This document shows, one piece after another, positions 1 through 5,781 of a stretch of DNA of 7,629 bases (positions are counted from its first letter, which is position 1; each line of letters starts with the position of its first letter). This DNA comes from Chitinophaga pinensis. GTDB taxonomy: Bacteria > Bacteroidota > Bacteroidia > Flavobacteriales_D > Crocinitomicaceae. The notes beneath the pieces were generated by a model. The model was not told where the DNA came from. It did no database searches and worked only from the letters and a program-made list of their open reading frames with translations. The position numbers and the translations under genes were made by a program. The DNA is taken from contig CAMBRH010000163.1 of assembly GCA_945870115.1 (NCBI GenBank), forward strand, positions 1 through 7,629, in the 5' to 3' direction.

Positions 1-1062
1 TTGAATGAATTAGAACGAAAAGCACCCTCTTATGATGAAATTAAATTGTATTTCAATGACTATTTAGAAAAGCCAGTTAAAAAGAATAAACAACTAAGTT
101 TTTTTGAATTTGTAGATGTATTCATTGAAGAAAGTAAAACAAAAGTCAATATTCACGCAAAAAATGACGACGGAAGCCCTGTAAAAGAAAGAACATTGAT
201 AAATTATAAAAACACAAAAAATGTATTAAAAGATTTTAATGATGAAAAGTATAAAATTACTTTTGAAAATATCAATATGGATTTTTACAATGATTTTGTT
301 TTATGGTGCAAAAATAAAGGATTTAAAACAAACTACATAGGCAAACACATAAAGACATTAAAAACATTTTTAGGAGTTGCAATTGAAAAAAACTTAACAA
401 ACAACATTCAATTTAAACAAAAATCATTTAGAACTTTACAAGTTGAAGTTGATAATATTTTTTTAAATGAGATTGAATTAAATAAGATTCTAAAAGTCGA
501 TTTAAGCAATTCTAAACACTTAGAACCAATTAGAGATTTATTCTTATTAAGTTGCTACACTGGTTTGCGCTCGTCTGATTTATTAAGATTAAGTCACAGT
601 AATTTTATAGAGGTTTCAGATGTAATAATGGTAGAAATAAAACAGCAAAAAACTAATGAAGTTGTAAACATTCCATTAAAACAAAATGCAATAAATATTT
701 TAAAAAAATACGATAACAAAGAATTTCCAAAAGTTGTAATTCAAGTTTATAATAGGCAAATTAAAGATTTAGGAAAACTTGCTGAAATTACTGAATTAGT
801 AGAAATTGAAGAACAAAAAGGAAATTTAAAATTATTATCAAAAATTGAAAAATACAAATTAATTTCAAGTCACACAGGACGCAGAAGTTTTTGTACAAAC
901 CTTTATTTAACTGGAGTTAGTGCAGTCGAAGTCATGAGTTTAAGCGGTCACAAATCGGAGCAAGATTTTTTTAATTATATTAAGGTATCAAAACGTGAAA
1001 ATGCCGTAAACCTATCTAAAAAAGCATTTTTCAATTCAAATACAAACCTGAAAGTGGTTTAA
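1..1062 (+). CDS. Tyrosine-recombinase integrase of a mobile element (5'-partial at the window edge)
   Basis: Site-specific recombinase that would integrate and excise the element by DNA strand exchange through a covalent phosphotyrosine. Numbering from the first codon in the window, a SAM-like core-binding domain spans about 30-145 and the catalytic domain about 150-340. The full catalytic set is visible: Arg190 (TGLRSSD), Lys217 (QQKT hairpin), His291 and Arg294 (SHTGRR), His317 (SGHKS) and nucleophile Tyr326 (FFNYIKVS). The reading frame is open at base 1. Bacteroidota integrases of this type are usually around 400 residues with an N-terminal arm-binding domain, which is missing here, so the gene almost certainly starts left of the window and the TTG at base 1 is not its start. 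No convincing terminator follows. All later element genes lie on the same strand. The family call is firm; the target site is inferred. Confidence 0.93.
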   Translation: MNELERKAPSYDEIKLYFNDYLEKPVKKNKQLSFFEFVDVFIEESKTKVNIHAKNDDGSPVKERTLINYKNTKNVLKDFNDEKYKITFENINMDFYNDFVLWCKNKGFKTNYIGKHIKTLKTFLGVAIEKNLTNNIQFKQKSFRTLQVEVDNIFLNEIELNKILKVDLSNSKHLEPIRDLFLLSCYTGLRSSDLLRLSHSNFIEVSDVIMVEIKQQKTNEVVNIPLKQNAINILKKYDNKEFPKVVIQVYNRQIKDLGKLAEITELVEIEEQKGNLKLLSKIEKYKLISSHTGRRSFCTNLYLTGVSAVEVMSLSGHKSEQDFFNYIKVSKRENAVNLSKKAFFNSNTNLKVV

Positions 1063-1216
1063 ACTTTATAAAAAAACTGTTTAATAATAATTATAATTTC
1101 AGATTAAAGCCCTTATTAACTCACAAAATTTTTAGTTATTGTTTTTGATGTGTATTAAATTGTTCAAAAGTATGAAAAAATTATCACTATCTAAGTATGG
1201 AAATAAGTAACTTTGC

Positions 1217-1284
1217 AATTAAGCGGACATAAAAAAGCACACCGCCTAATTAATAGAAATGTGCCTACAAAGAATTAACTTTGT
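1217..1284 (+). ncRNA. Candidate structured RNA with H-type pseudoknot
   Basis: Three helices can be read directly. Stem 1 pairs AATTAAGCGG (1217-1226) with CCGCCTAATT (1243-centred arm, 1242-1251/2): nine pairs around one A·C mismatch. The loop of stem 1 contains GCACA (1237-1241), which is complementary to TGTGC (1260-1264) outside the stem; this makes an H-type pseudoknot. A third hairpin pairs ACAAAG (1267-1272) with CTTTGT (1279-1284). A TAACTTTG box at 1208-1215 matches the flavobacterial -7 element and would start a transcript just at the 5' edge of stem 1, but no TTTG is seen at -33. Function unknown: a small RNA, a leader of the HTH operon, or a protein-binding DNA site are all possible. 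I do not recognise a named RNA family. Confidence 0.4.
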
Positions 1285-1336
1285 GATTGTATTTAAGATT
1301 GAGACCCTTTATACTTTTACAAAATTACTAAAATTG

Positions 1337-1379
1337 TTTTGATTATGCAAATTTTTTTACATAATTTAGAATGGTTCTA
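1337..1379 (+). promoter_or_regulatory. Possible promoter with operator-like dyad for the HTH-primase operon
   Basis: TTTTG at 1337-1341 is followed after 20 bp by TAATTTAG at 1362-1369, one base off the flavobacterial -7 consensus TAnnTTTG. A perfect small inverted repeat, TAGAA-TGG-TTCTA (1367-1379), overlaps the -7 box and the expected transcription start. That position suits an operator for one of the HTH proteins encoded next. In DNA this AT-rich such matches can arise by chance. Confidence 0.3.
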
Positions 1380-1446
1380 AATAGTTTTTTCTTTCGTGGT
1401 TAATTTTTAATGATTGCATTAATTATTTATTAAAAATTTAAAAGCA

Positions 1447-1626
1447 ATGAATTTTTTAAAAACGTCGAAAGAAGTAGCAAAGATGCTGGATTGTACGCAA
1501 AGAAATGTGTCCTATTTAGTAAAAAACAAAAAGTTAAAACCAATTTCAATTCTCGAAAATGGTAATTTCCTTTTCAATTGTAAAGATGTTGAATTTTATC
1601 TAATATCGAAAGAAAATGGAAAATAA
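1447..1626 (+). CDS. Small helix-turn-helix DNA-binding protein (excisionase/AlpA-like)
   Basis: A 59-residue protein that is almost entirely one winged-helix domain of the HTH_17/MerR type. Residues 5-23 (LKTSKEVAKMLDCTQRNVSYLV) give the helix-turn-helix and residues 33-52 the wing ending in the DVEFYL helix. Small proteins like this next to an integrase usually act as recombination directionality factors or as transcriptional activators of the element (AlpA-like). ATG at 1447 is the only good start; there is no strong Shine-Dalgarno, as is usual in this phylum. Its end overlaps the start of the next gene by 11 bp, so the two are probably translationally coupled. Which of the two HTH proteins regulates and which drives excision cannot be told from sequence. 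It was found by translating this gap by hand. Confidence 0.75.
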   Translation: MNFLKTSKEVAKMLDCTQRNVSYLVKNKKLKPISILENGNFLFNCKDVEFYLISKENGK

Positions 1627-1927
1627 GAACATCATTTTACAATCAATTTCTTTACAGGAATTAACAAGCTTATTTGCTGAAAGTGTAGAGATTAAACTCA
1701 AAGAATTTCTTATTAATTCAAATGAAAAAAGTTCAATCAATGAAAATGATTTTTTGACGAGAAAAGAAACAGCCCTACTATTTAAAGTAACTGTAAATTC
1801 AATTCACGACTGGACTAATGCTGGAATTATTAAAGTCTATAAGATGGGAAATAGGAGTTATTATAAACGCTCTGAATTACTATCTACATTGTTTAACTCT
1901 AATACTTCAAAATATGGTAAGAAGTAA
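1616..1927 (+). CDS. Helix-turn-helix excisionase-family protein
   Basis: A 103-residue protein typical of Bacteroidota mobile elements. Residues 1-45 form a probable helical N-terminus (ISLQELTSLFAESVEIKLKE). Residues 46-92 are an HTH_17 winged helix: the motif LTRKETALLFKVTVNSIHDW is followed by a wing ending in GNRSYYKRSELL. Family members bind DNA as excisionases or as regulators of element genes. The ATG lies inside the preceding HTH gene (11-bp overlap), and the 3' end overlaps the primase-like gene by 14 bp if that gene starts at 1914. The gene therefore sits in the middle of one operon. Two different short HTH proteins in tandem suggest a split of roles between regulation and recombination directionality; this is inference. 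Confidence 0.85.
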   Translation: MENKNIILQSISLQELTSLFAESVEIKLKEFLINSNEKSSINENDFLTRKETALLFKVTVNSIHDWTNAGIIKVYKMGNRSYYKRSELLSTLFNSNTSKYGKK

Positions 1928-2948
1928 TATACTTAAATTCTCATTGTTTTACGATGTAAACAAGGGAATATTTGCAAACGAACCCGTACAAGAAATTGAT
2001 TTTAATAGATTAGTTGAAATTTACAATAGTGAATTAGTCCAGGACATAACAAAAAAAATCAAAGAAGCAGACGAACCAACAAAGAAGATATTAAAAAAGC
2101 AATTACCTTTTATCACACCATTCGGAACGTTTAACCCAACACGCCAAAATATAAATTTAACTAGCTTTAATAGTATTTTGCTTTGTCTCGATATTGATGG
2201 ATTAAAAGAAAATGAAGTTCAACTAGTAAAGTTTATTTTAACATCACATTACGCAACTTTATTATGTGCAGTTAGTCCACGTGGACGAGGTATAAAAGCA
2301 TTTGTAATGTTAAATGATTACGTACCTCAAACCACTTGTTACAACACGTTAAAATTAAACAAACATCACATTGCAGAAACTCTAGGTTTATCACAGTTCG
2401 TTAATAAAATTGATGAATCACAGTTTAAACCAACGCAACCGTGGTTTATTTCATACGACCCCGAATTGTATATTAATAGAGAATGTGGGAATTTAGTAAT
2501 AAACTTAATACCATATCAACAACCTATTGCTATTAGTGAACCTGTAAATTTTAATCTTATAAATATAGCAGAACAAAGCAGTTACAAAGAACCAATTGAT
2601 TACAGATTAAACAAATATTTTGAGACCGCAACGAACAGCTTAATAAAGTTTTTTGCTTGTTGTTCTGAGGGCAACCGACACTCTAGCATTATAAAAGTTC
2701 AATCTATTGCGTCCTGGTTACATTACGCACCTCAACTTGAAAGTGAAATAAAAAGCAAATTGTATAATGCTTGTTGTCTAATGTATGGGAACGAAAAACA
2801 AGCTATTGAAAACAATGTACACAAATCTTTTGAACGTGCCTGGAACACCGCACCAATAAAACAAAACATTACAATAGAGGGAATATTGGACGACCCGAAA
2901 TATAGAAATATGTCAATTAATCAAGCTATAAATAGTAAAGGTTTATGA
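1914..2948 (+). CDS. BT4734/VirE-N domain primase-like replication protein
   Basis: A 344-residue protein. The N-terminal domain (about 5-190) matches the BT4734-like/VirE-N family, which has been linked to the archaeo-eukaryotic primase (PrimPol) fold. Diagnostic pieces are LLCLDIDGL with the acidic pair Asp93/Asp95, AVSPRGRGIKAF (119-130), and DESQFKPTQPWFISYDPELYIN (167-188). A helical C-terminal region (about 250-310, GNRHSSIIKVQSIASWL onward) resembles the small helical domains that follow the catalytic domain in mobile-element primases. Likely role: priming replication of the excised element with the ATPase encoded next. An upstream in-frame ATG at 1818 would add 32 residues, but these lie wholly within the preceding gene and look unlike family members, whereas MVRSNILKFSLFYDVNKG fits the usual N-terminus. 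The stop overlaps the ATPase start as ATGA. Confidence 0.85.
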   Translation: MVRSNILKFSLFYDVNKGIFANEPVQEIDFNRLVEIYNSELVQDITKKIKEADEPTKKILKKQLPFITPFGTFNPTRQNINLTSFNSILLCLDIDGLKENEVQLVKFILTSHYATLLCAVSPRGRGIKAFVMLNDYVPQTTCYNTLKLNKHHIAETLGLSQFVNKIDESQFKPTQPWFISYDPELYINRECGNLVINLIPYQQPIAISEPVNFNLINIAEQSSYKEPIDYRLNKYFETATNSLIKFFACCSEGNRHSSIIKVQSIASWLHYAPQLESEIKSKLYNACCLMYGNEKQAIENNVHKSFERAWNTAPIKQNITIEGILDDPKYRNMSINQAINSKGL

Positions 2949-4057
2949 TAGAAGACAACGACACCCCAATAATTAAACAACCTTATATTGTTAATGAATT
3001 AGAAATTGATGGAGACATAAAAAACAAAGCAAAAAACTTTACATTAAGATTAGCAAAATATAAAATCGATCCAAATGAAAAAATACCACCACCCGAAATT
3101 GTTTGGAGTGTAAAAGTAGGAGACAAAATGCATACAGCAGGAACAAAAGGGAATTTTTCAGTAATTATTGGAAAACCAAAAGCAAAAAAAACGTTCTCAC
3201 TTACTTTGTTTTTAGCAGACTACCTGAAGCTTGAAAAAAATAAACGTGTATTGTATTTCGATACGGAACAAAGTAAATACCACGTACAAAAAGCAGTTAA
3301 AAGAATTGTATCTAAAAACGGAACAACACACGAAAATTTTGAAGTTTACCATTTTAGAAGCATATCAACAACAGAACGTTTAGATTTGATAGAACAAGCA
3401 ATTTACTTTTATAATGATGTTGATTTAGTTGTAATTGATGGAGTTAGAGACTTAATAACATCTATTAATGATGAAGAACAAGCCACTATGATAACGTCTA
3501 AATTTTTGAAATGGACTGAAGAAAAAAACATTCATGTCATTACAGTATTACACCAAAATAAAGGAGACACGAACGCACGTGGACACGTTGGAACAGAAAT
3601 AATGAATAAAGCGGAACTAGTTTTGTCAGTAACTAAATTAGAAGACCAAAAAGACACCTCATCTATTGAAACCGTTGTATCTAGAAATATTGATATAGAA
3701 CCTTTTGCTTTTAAAGTTGATGAATTTGGAATACCTCAACAGTTAGAAGACTGGAGTAAACCAACAACAACTGGGAATGGAGTAAAAAGATTACAACCGA
3801 ATGAAATAGACAATAAGACGTATAATGAAATACTTATTTTGTGTTATGCTAAAAACGAACAGTTGAAATATTCTGAATTACAACACCAATTAGATTTAGC
3901 AATAATCACAAAGTTTAATGTTAATTTAAGTGTTGATAAAATTAAGAAGACAATCACACATTTAAAAAATGAAAATCTAATTAAGCAAATTGGAAAACAA
4001 GGAACTAGTAAAAGTTTTTATGTGCGTGTAATTGATGAGGTAAAAAAAGAAAATTAA
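2945..4057 (+). CDS. RecA/RepA-like replicative ATPase with divergent Walker A and C-terminal winged helix
   Basis: A 370-residue P-loop ATPase of the RepA/DnaB-type RecA fold, common beside BT4734-like primases in Bacteroidota elements. It probably serves as the replicative helicase or loader. The domain runs from about 60 to 265. Walker A is GKPKAKKT (76-83), with Lys82 and Thr83 kept but Lys81 where the canonical glycine stands. DTEQ (106-109) follows strand 2. Walker B is LVVID (161-165). LHQNKGDTNARGHVGTE (202-218) contains the sensor and Arg212-Gly213 finger-like residues typical of RepA. Residues about 288-362 look like a winged-helix DNA-binding domain (YSELQHQLDLAI, KTITHLKNENLIKQIG), possibly for origin binding. 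It is translationally coupled to the primase gene by a 4-bp ATGA overlap and is followed at once by the repeat block at 4056-4225, a natural place for its origin. Confidence 0.88.
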   Translation: MIEDNDTPIIKQPYIVNELEIDGDIKNKAKNFTLRLAKYKIDPNEKIPPPEIVWSVKVGDKMHTAGTKGNFSVIIGKPKAKKTFSLTLFLADYLKLEKNKRVLYFDTEQSKYHVQKAVKRIVSKNGTTHENFEVYHFRSISTTERLDLIEQAIYFYNDVDLVVIDGVRDLITSINDEEQATMITSKFLKWTEEKNIHVITVLHQNKGDTNARGHVGTEIMNKAELVLSVTKLEDQKDTSSIETVVSRNIDIEPFAFKVDEFGIPQQLEDWSKPTTTGNGVKRLQPNEIDNKTYNEILILCYAKNEQLKYSELQHQLDLAIITKFNVNLSVDKIKKTITHLKNENLIKQIGKQGTSKSFYVRVIDEVKKEN

Positions 4058-4225
4058 CACTAGTATTTTTTAACTGGACTGGACTGGACTGGTTTAGTGT
4101 ATATATATACACTTAAACTAGTCTACCTAGTCGGTGGTTTAGTGGTTTAAACTACCATTCTAGTCTAGTCTAGACCAATAATAACAAGGTTTTTGCTATT
4201 TAGGTAATAATTTTAAACTAGTGTT
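4056..4225. repeat. Nested repeat and hairpin block: candidate replication origin or structured RNA
   Basis: From outside in: an inverted 9-mer AACACTAGT (4056-4064) / ACTAGTGTT (4217-4225); four tandem ACTGG units (4073-4092); a perfect 16-bp palindrome GTGTATATATATACAC (4097-4112) extended by GACTGGTTTA (4087-4096) and TAAACTAGTC (4114-4123) into an 18-bp stem with one bulged T; a second hairpin GGTGGTTTA (4133-4141) / TAAACTACC (4148-4156); and CTAGT, CTAGT, CTAGA (4160-4174). Left and right arrays are the same ACTRG pentamer in opposite orientation, flanking an AT-rich core. This resembles iteron-flanked origins and follows the replication ATPase gene directly. CTAG occurs seven times here. 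Every arm difference is G versus A, so it is paired by G·U in RNA; a transcript structure is the rival reading. Confidence 0.6.
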
Positions 4226-4274
4226 TTTAATTTTCGGAACATCTCGATAAAAAAACAGCAAAAAACTTTAAAAA

Positions 4275-4315
4275 GGACACTATAAAAAAGTACATTATCG
4301 GACACTATAAAAAAG
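4275..4315 (+). repeat. Two 16-bp direct repeats upstream of the 4324 gene
   Basis: GGACACTATAAAAAAG occurs exactly at 4275-4290 and 4300-4315, a start-to-start distance of 25 bp, ending 8 bp before the next ATG. A third, diverged copy at 1224-1239 (CGGACATAAAAAAGCA) matches the second repeat after removal of CTA. Placement in front of a gene and in front of the HTH operon suits an operator or an element-specific protein-binding site; leader RNA is also possible. Confidence 0.5.
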
Positions 4316-4323
4316 CAAAAGAA

Positions 4324-4764
4324 ATGAATATCAACACCCCGAAAAATACGGACAAAAACGGACGACATTTGAACGGACGTTTTGCAAATGGTAATAATGG
4401 AAAACCAAAAGGAGCAGTTAATAAAAACACAAAAGACATCAAAGAATTTATTGTAAACTTTCTAAATGAAAAAACTTTTGAAATACCTTTAATTTGGCAA
4501 TCACTAGACGACAAAGAAAAAATTAACTTGTTTGTCCATTTATCAAAATTAGTAATGCCACCAACTAAAGTAGAAAACAATATTCAAGAAAATCAAAGTA
4601 TTTTAAATATTGACCCATTAGACAATGAGATTAAAATTACTTTTGTTAATTCAGATGACACCGATTTACCACTAAATGAAAGAATAGCAAAGTTAAATTT
4701 AACAAATGAAGAAATTTTCAACTACTTAGAAGAAATCAATAATAAATTAGATAAAGAATATTAG
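4324..4764 (+). CDS. DUF5681/small-terminase-like protein, function uncertain
   Basis: A 146-residue hydrophilic protein. The N-terminus has the pattern GRFANGNNGKPKGAVNKNT (about 17-36), rich in Gly, Asn and basic residues. It resembles the GRFxxGxSGNPxGRPxG signature of DUF5681 proteins and the start of many Bacteroidota phage small-terminase-like proteins. A helical segment follows (38-76, including KINLFVHLSKLVMPP), which in such proteins precedes a conserved 'lPk'-like end. The C-terminal half (about 80-146) is acidic and ends in a helix (NEEIFNYLEEINNKL). By analogy it may bind DNA and, if truly terminase-related, direct packaging of the element by a helper phage. No large terminase, portal or capsid gene is present. 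The start at 4324 follows the direct repeats closely. The resemblance is by eye and the function is inference. Confidence 0.55.
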   Translation: MNINTPKNTDKNGRHLNGRFANGNNGKPKGAVNKNTKDIKEFIVNFLNEKTFEIPLIWQSLDDKEKINLFVHLSKLVMPPTKVENNIQENQSILNIDPLDNEIKITFVNSDDTDLPLNERIAKLNLTNEEIFNYLEEINNKLDKEY

Positions 4765-4986
4765 ATTTTGTTTTGATTAATCAATACTTTTTTCAAGTAA
4801 TTTAATAGTTAAATTCTATTAAATATCATTAAACTTCATTCCTAAAATTTCAGCTGAAACAAAAGTTTGAAAAATTAGATTTATCTGGTAATGAAATTCG
4901 AACCTATTTATTAAGTAATCAAAATTAATTAATAGTGAACTTTAAATTATTTCGATATCTTTACAAATAAATTTAAAATTAAAATT
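4765..4986. other. AT-rich spacer with possible coding remnant
   Basis: A 222-bp spacer without a credible complete gene. In the + frame, 4833-4928 reads through 31 sense codons to a stop (…KQKFEKLDLSGNEIRTYLL…) without any ATG, GTG or TTG at its head. It could be the tail of a decayed gene or chance. A -7-like box near its right end serves the following gene. Confidence 0.3.
4956..4963 (+). promoter_or_regulatory. Possible -7 promoter box of the 4987 gene
   Basis: TATCTTTA at 4956-4963 differs from the flavobacterial TAnnTTTG by one base and lies 23 bp before the ATG. This would give a short 5' leader. A matching TTTG at about -33 is not evident, so the call is tentative. Confidence 0.35.
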
Positions 4987-5550
4987 ATGAAAAAAATACT
5001 ATTAATTGTTTTATCTGTTACGATAAACTCAATTTTATTTAGTCAAAACAAAGCATTTATGTGCAATGGAGATACGATTAATAATATTAGATTAAAAGAA
5101 AATTCAGTTTATTATTTACAGCTAAATAATGAAGGTATTTATGACATGATTGACATACCAAAAAAGAAAATTAATTATTACGTTTTGGAAAATGACACAA
5201 CCTATTTAAACATTTTTGTTAATGGAAAATTTGTAGATAAAAATGTATTGCTTAATGAAGTAATGCTTATAACAGACCCTGTTAATTATAACAAAAGATT
5301 AGGTTATCAACAAATTGAAAAAGCTGGAGTTTCTTTAGTTGCTGGAGTTACTATTTCAGTAGTTAGTTCAATAGTCTCATCGTTACTTATAAATAAAGAG
5401 GATTATAAAACTGCCAGTATTGTTATGATTGGCGGAAATGTATTTTCACTTTTCTTTATTGTAAAATCGGGAAAACATTTAATAAAATCGGGAAAACTAT
5501 TATCGGAAAACAGAAAAGAAACCTACTACTACGATAAAATTAAATTATAA
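4987..5550 (+). CDS. Exported two-helix membrane protein of unknown function
   Basis: A 187-residue protein that I do not recognise. Residues 1-20 (MKKILLIVLSVTINSILFSQ) are a classic Bacteroidota signal peptide with probable cleavage near Gln20. Residues 21-110 are a polar, probably beta-rich domain (NGDTINNIRLKENSVYYLQL, TTYLNIFVNGKFVDKN). Two hydrophobic helices follow, about 112-135 (SLVAGVTISVVSSIVSSLL) and 142-160 (TASIVMIGGNVFSLFFIVK), and then a basic tail with a repeated KSGK. It has its own possible promoter and a good terminator (5615-5641), so it is an independent unit, unlike the packed replication operon. It lies between the element's core genes and the tRNA junction, the usual slot for accessory cargo. 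It could be element cargo or a resident chromosomal gene; the sequence does not decide. Confidence 0.75.
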   Translation: MKKILLIVLSVTINSILFSQNKAFMCNGDTINNIRLKENSVYYLQLNNEGIYDMIDIPKKKINYYVLENDTTYLNIFVNGKFVDKNVLLNEVMLITDPVNYNKRLGYQQIEKAGVSLVAGVTISVVSSIVSSLLINKEDYKTASIVMIGGNVFSLFFIVKSGKHLIKSGKLLSENRKETYYYDKIKL

Positions 5551-5614
5551 TTACTTTGAAATAATTTCTGACAAGTTAGAGAGTGAACTTTAAAACCAAA
5601 TTAAACATTAATTG

Positions 5615-5641
5615 AGCCACCGTAATAAGTGGCTTTTTTTT
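5615..5641 (+). terminator. Rho-independent terminator of the 4987 gene
   Basis: AGCCAC (5615-5620) pairs with GTGGCT (5629-5634) across an 8-nt loop and runs into an uninterrupted T tract to 5641. It lies 64 bp after the stop codon. Confidence 0.85.
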
Positions 5642-5704
5642 ATACCTACAAAATAAACTTCATGCCTATCTGTTAATGTGTAGAAAAGTAAAAAAAATCT
5701 TTAT

Positions 5705-5728
5705 GTGGGCTAAATAGTGGGCTAAATA
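5705..5728. repeat. Perfect tandem 12-bp repeat at the element/tRNA junction (possible integrase arm sites)
   Basis: GTGGGCTAAATA is repeated exactly at 5705-5716 and 5717-5728, immediately left of the tRNA-Leu terminator stem and 54 bp from the tRNA 3' end. No other copy is visible in the window. Paired short direct repeats close to an attachment core are typical of integrase arm-binding sites. That role here is inferred from position only. Confidence 0.5.
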
Positions 5729-5780
5729 AAAAAAGCCTGTCCGTAATTGCTTATAAATAAGCGTTTTACAAACAGGCTTT
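5725..5780 (-). terminator. Strong Rho-independent terminator of the tRNA-Gly/tRNA-Leu operon
   Basis: Read on the - strand, AAAGCCTGTTTGTAA (5780-5766) pairs with TTACGGACAGGCTTT (5746-5732): 15 pairs including two G·U. An inner GCTTA-TTTA-TAAGC hairpin (5762-5749) caps it and a T run follows. It starts one base after the tRNA-Leu discriminator, so it ends the tRNA transcript and shields the element from read-through. Confidence 0.85.
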
Positions 5781-5781
5781 G

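Larger units (their letters stand above)
1063..1446. other. Intergenic control region between integrase and HTH operon
   Basis: This 384-bp AT-rich gap has no credible gene. It holds a TAACTTTG (-7-like) box at 1208-1215, a candidate structured RNA at 1217-1284, a second TAACTTTG at 1276-1283, a possible promoter with a small dyad at 1337-1379, and a diverged copy (1224-1239) of the repeat found at 4275-4315. A 12-codon reading frame at 1172-1210 is too short to call. Confidence 0.6.

Noticed and set aside
1172..1210. Twelve-codon frame MKKLSLSKYGNK
   Set aside because: It is too short to support. It resembles the start of some peptide leaders, but nothing follows, and its stop merges with the TAACTTTG box.
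1236..1264. Minus-strand terminator (GCACA/TGTGC followed by T6)
   Set aside because: The stem is only 5 bp with an 18-nt loop and no - strand gene lies to its right. The pseudoknot reading on the + strand explains the same bases better.
1818..1913. Longer start for the primase-like gene
   Set aside because: The extra 32 residues lie entirely inside the preceding HTH gene in another frame. The ATG at 1914 gives the usual BT4734-like N-terminus and a normal short overlap.
4073..4174. CRISPR array or simple microsatellite
   Set aside because: The units are only 5 bp, in tandem and in opposite orientations with hairpins between them. There are no spacers of constant length and no cas genes.
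4305..4580. Open frame of 91 codons on the - strand
   Set aside because: It is antisense to the 4324-4764 gene, which has better composition and placement. The hydrophobic translation is a by-product of the opposite strand.
4934..5594. Direct repeat AGTGAACTTTAAA at 4934-4946 and 5582-5594 flanking the 4987 gene
   Set aside because: It could suggest a cassette boundary, but repeats of 13 bp are expected by chance in several kilobases of such AT-rich DNA, and no inverted ends or transposase accompany it.
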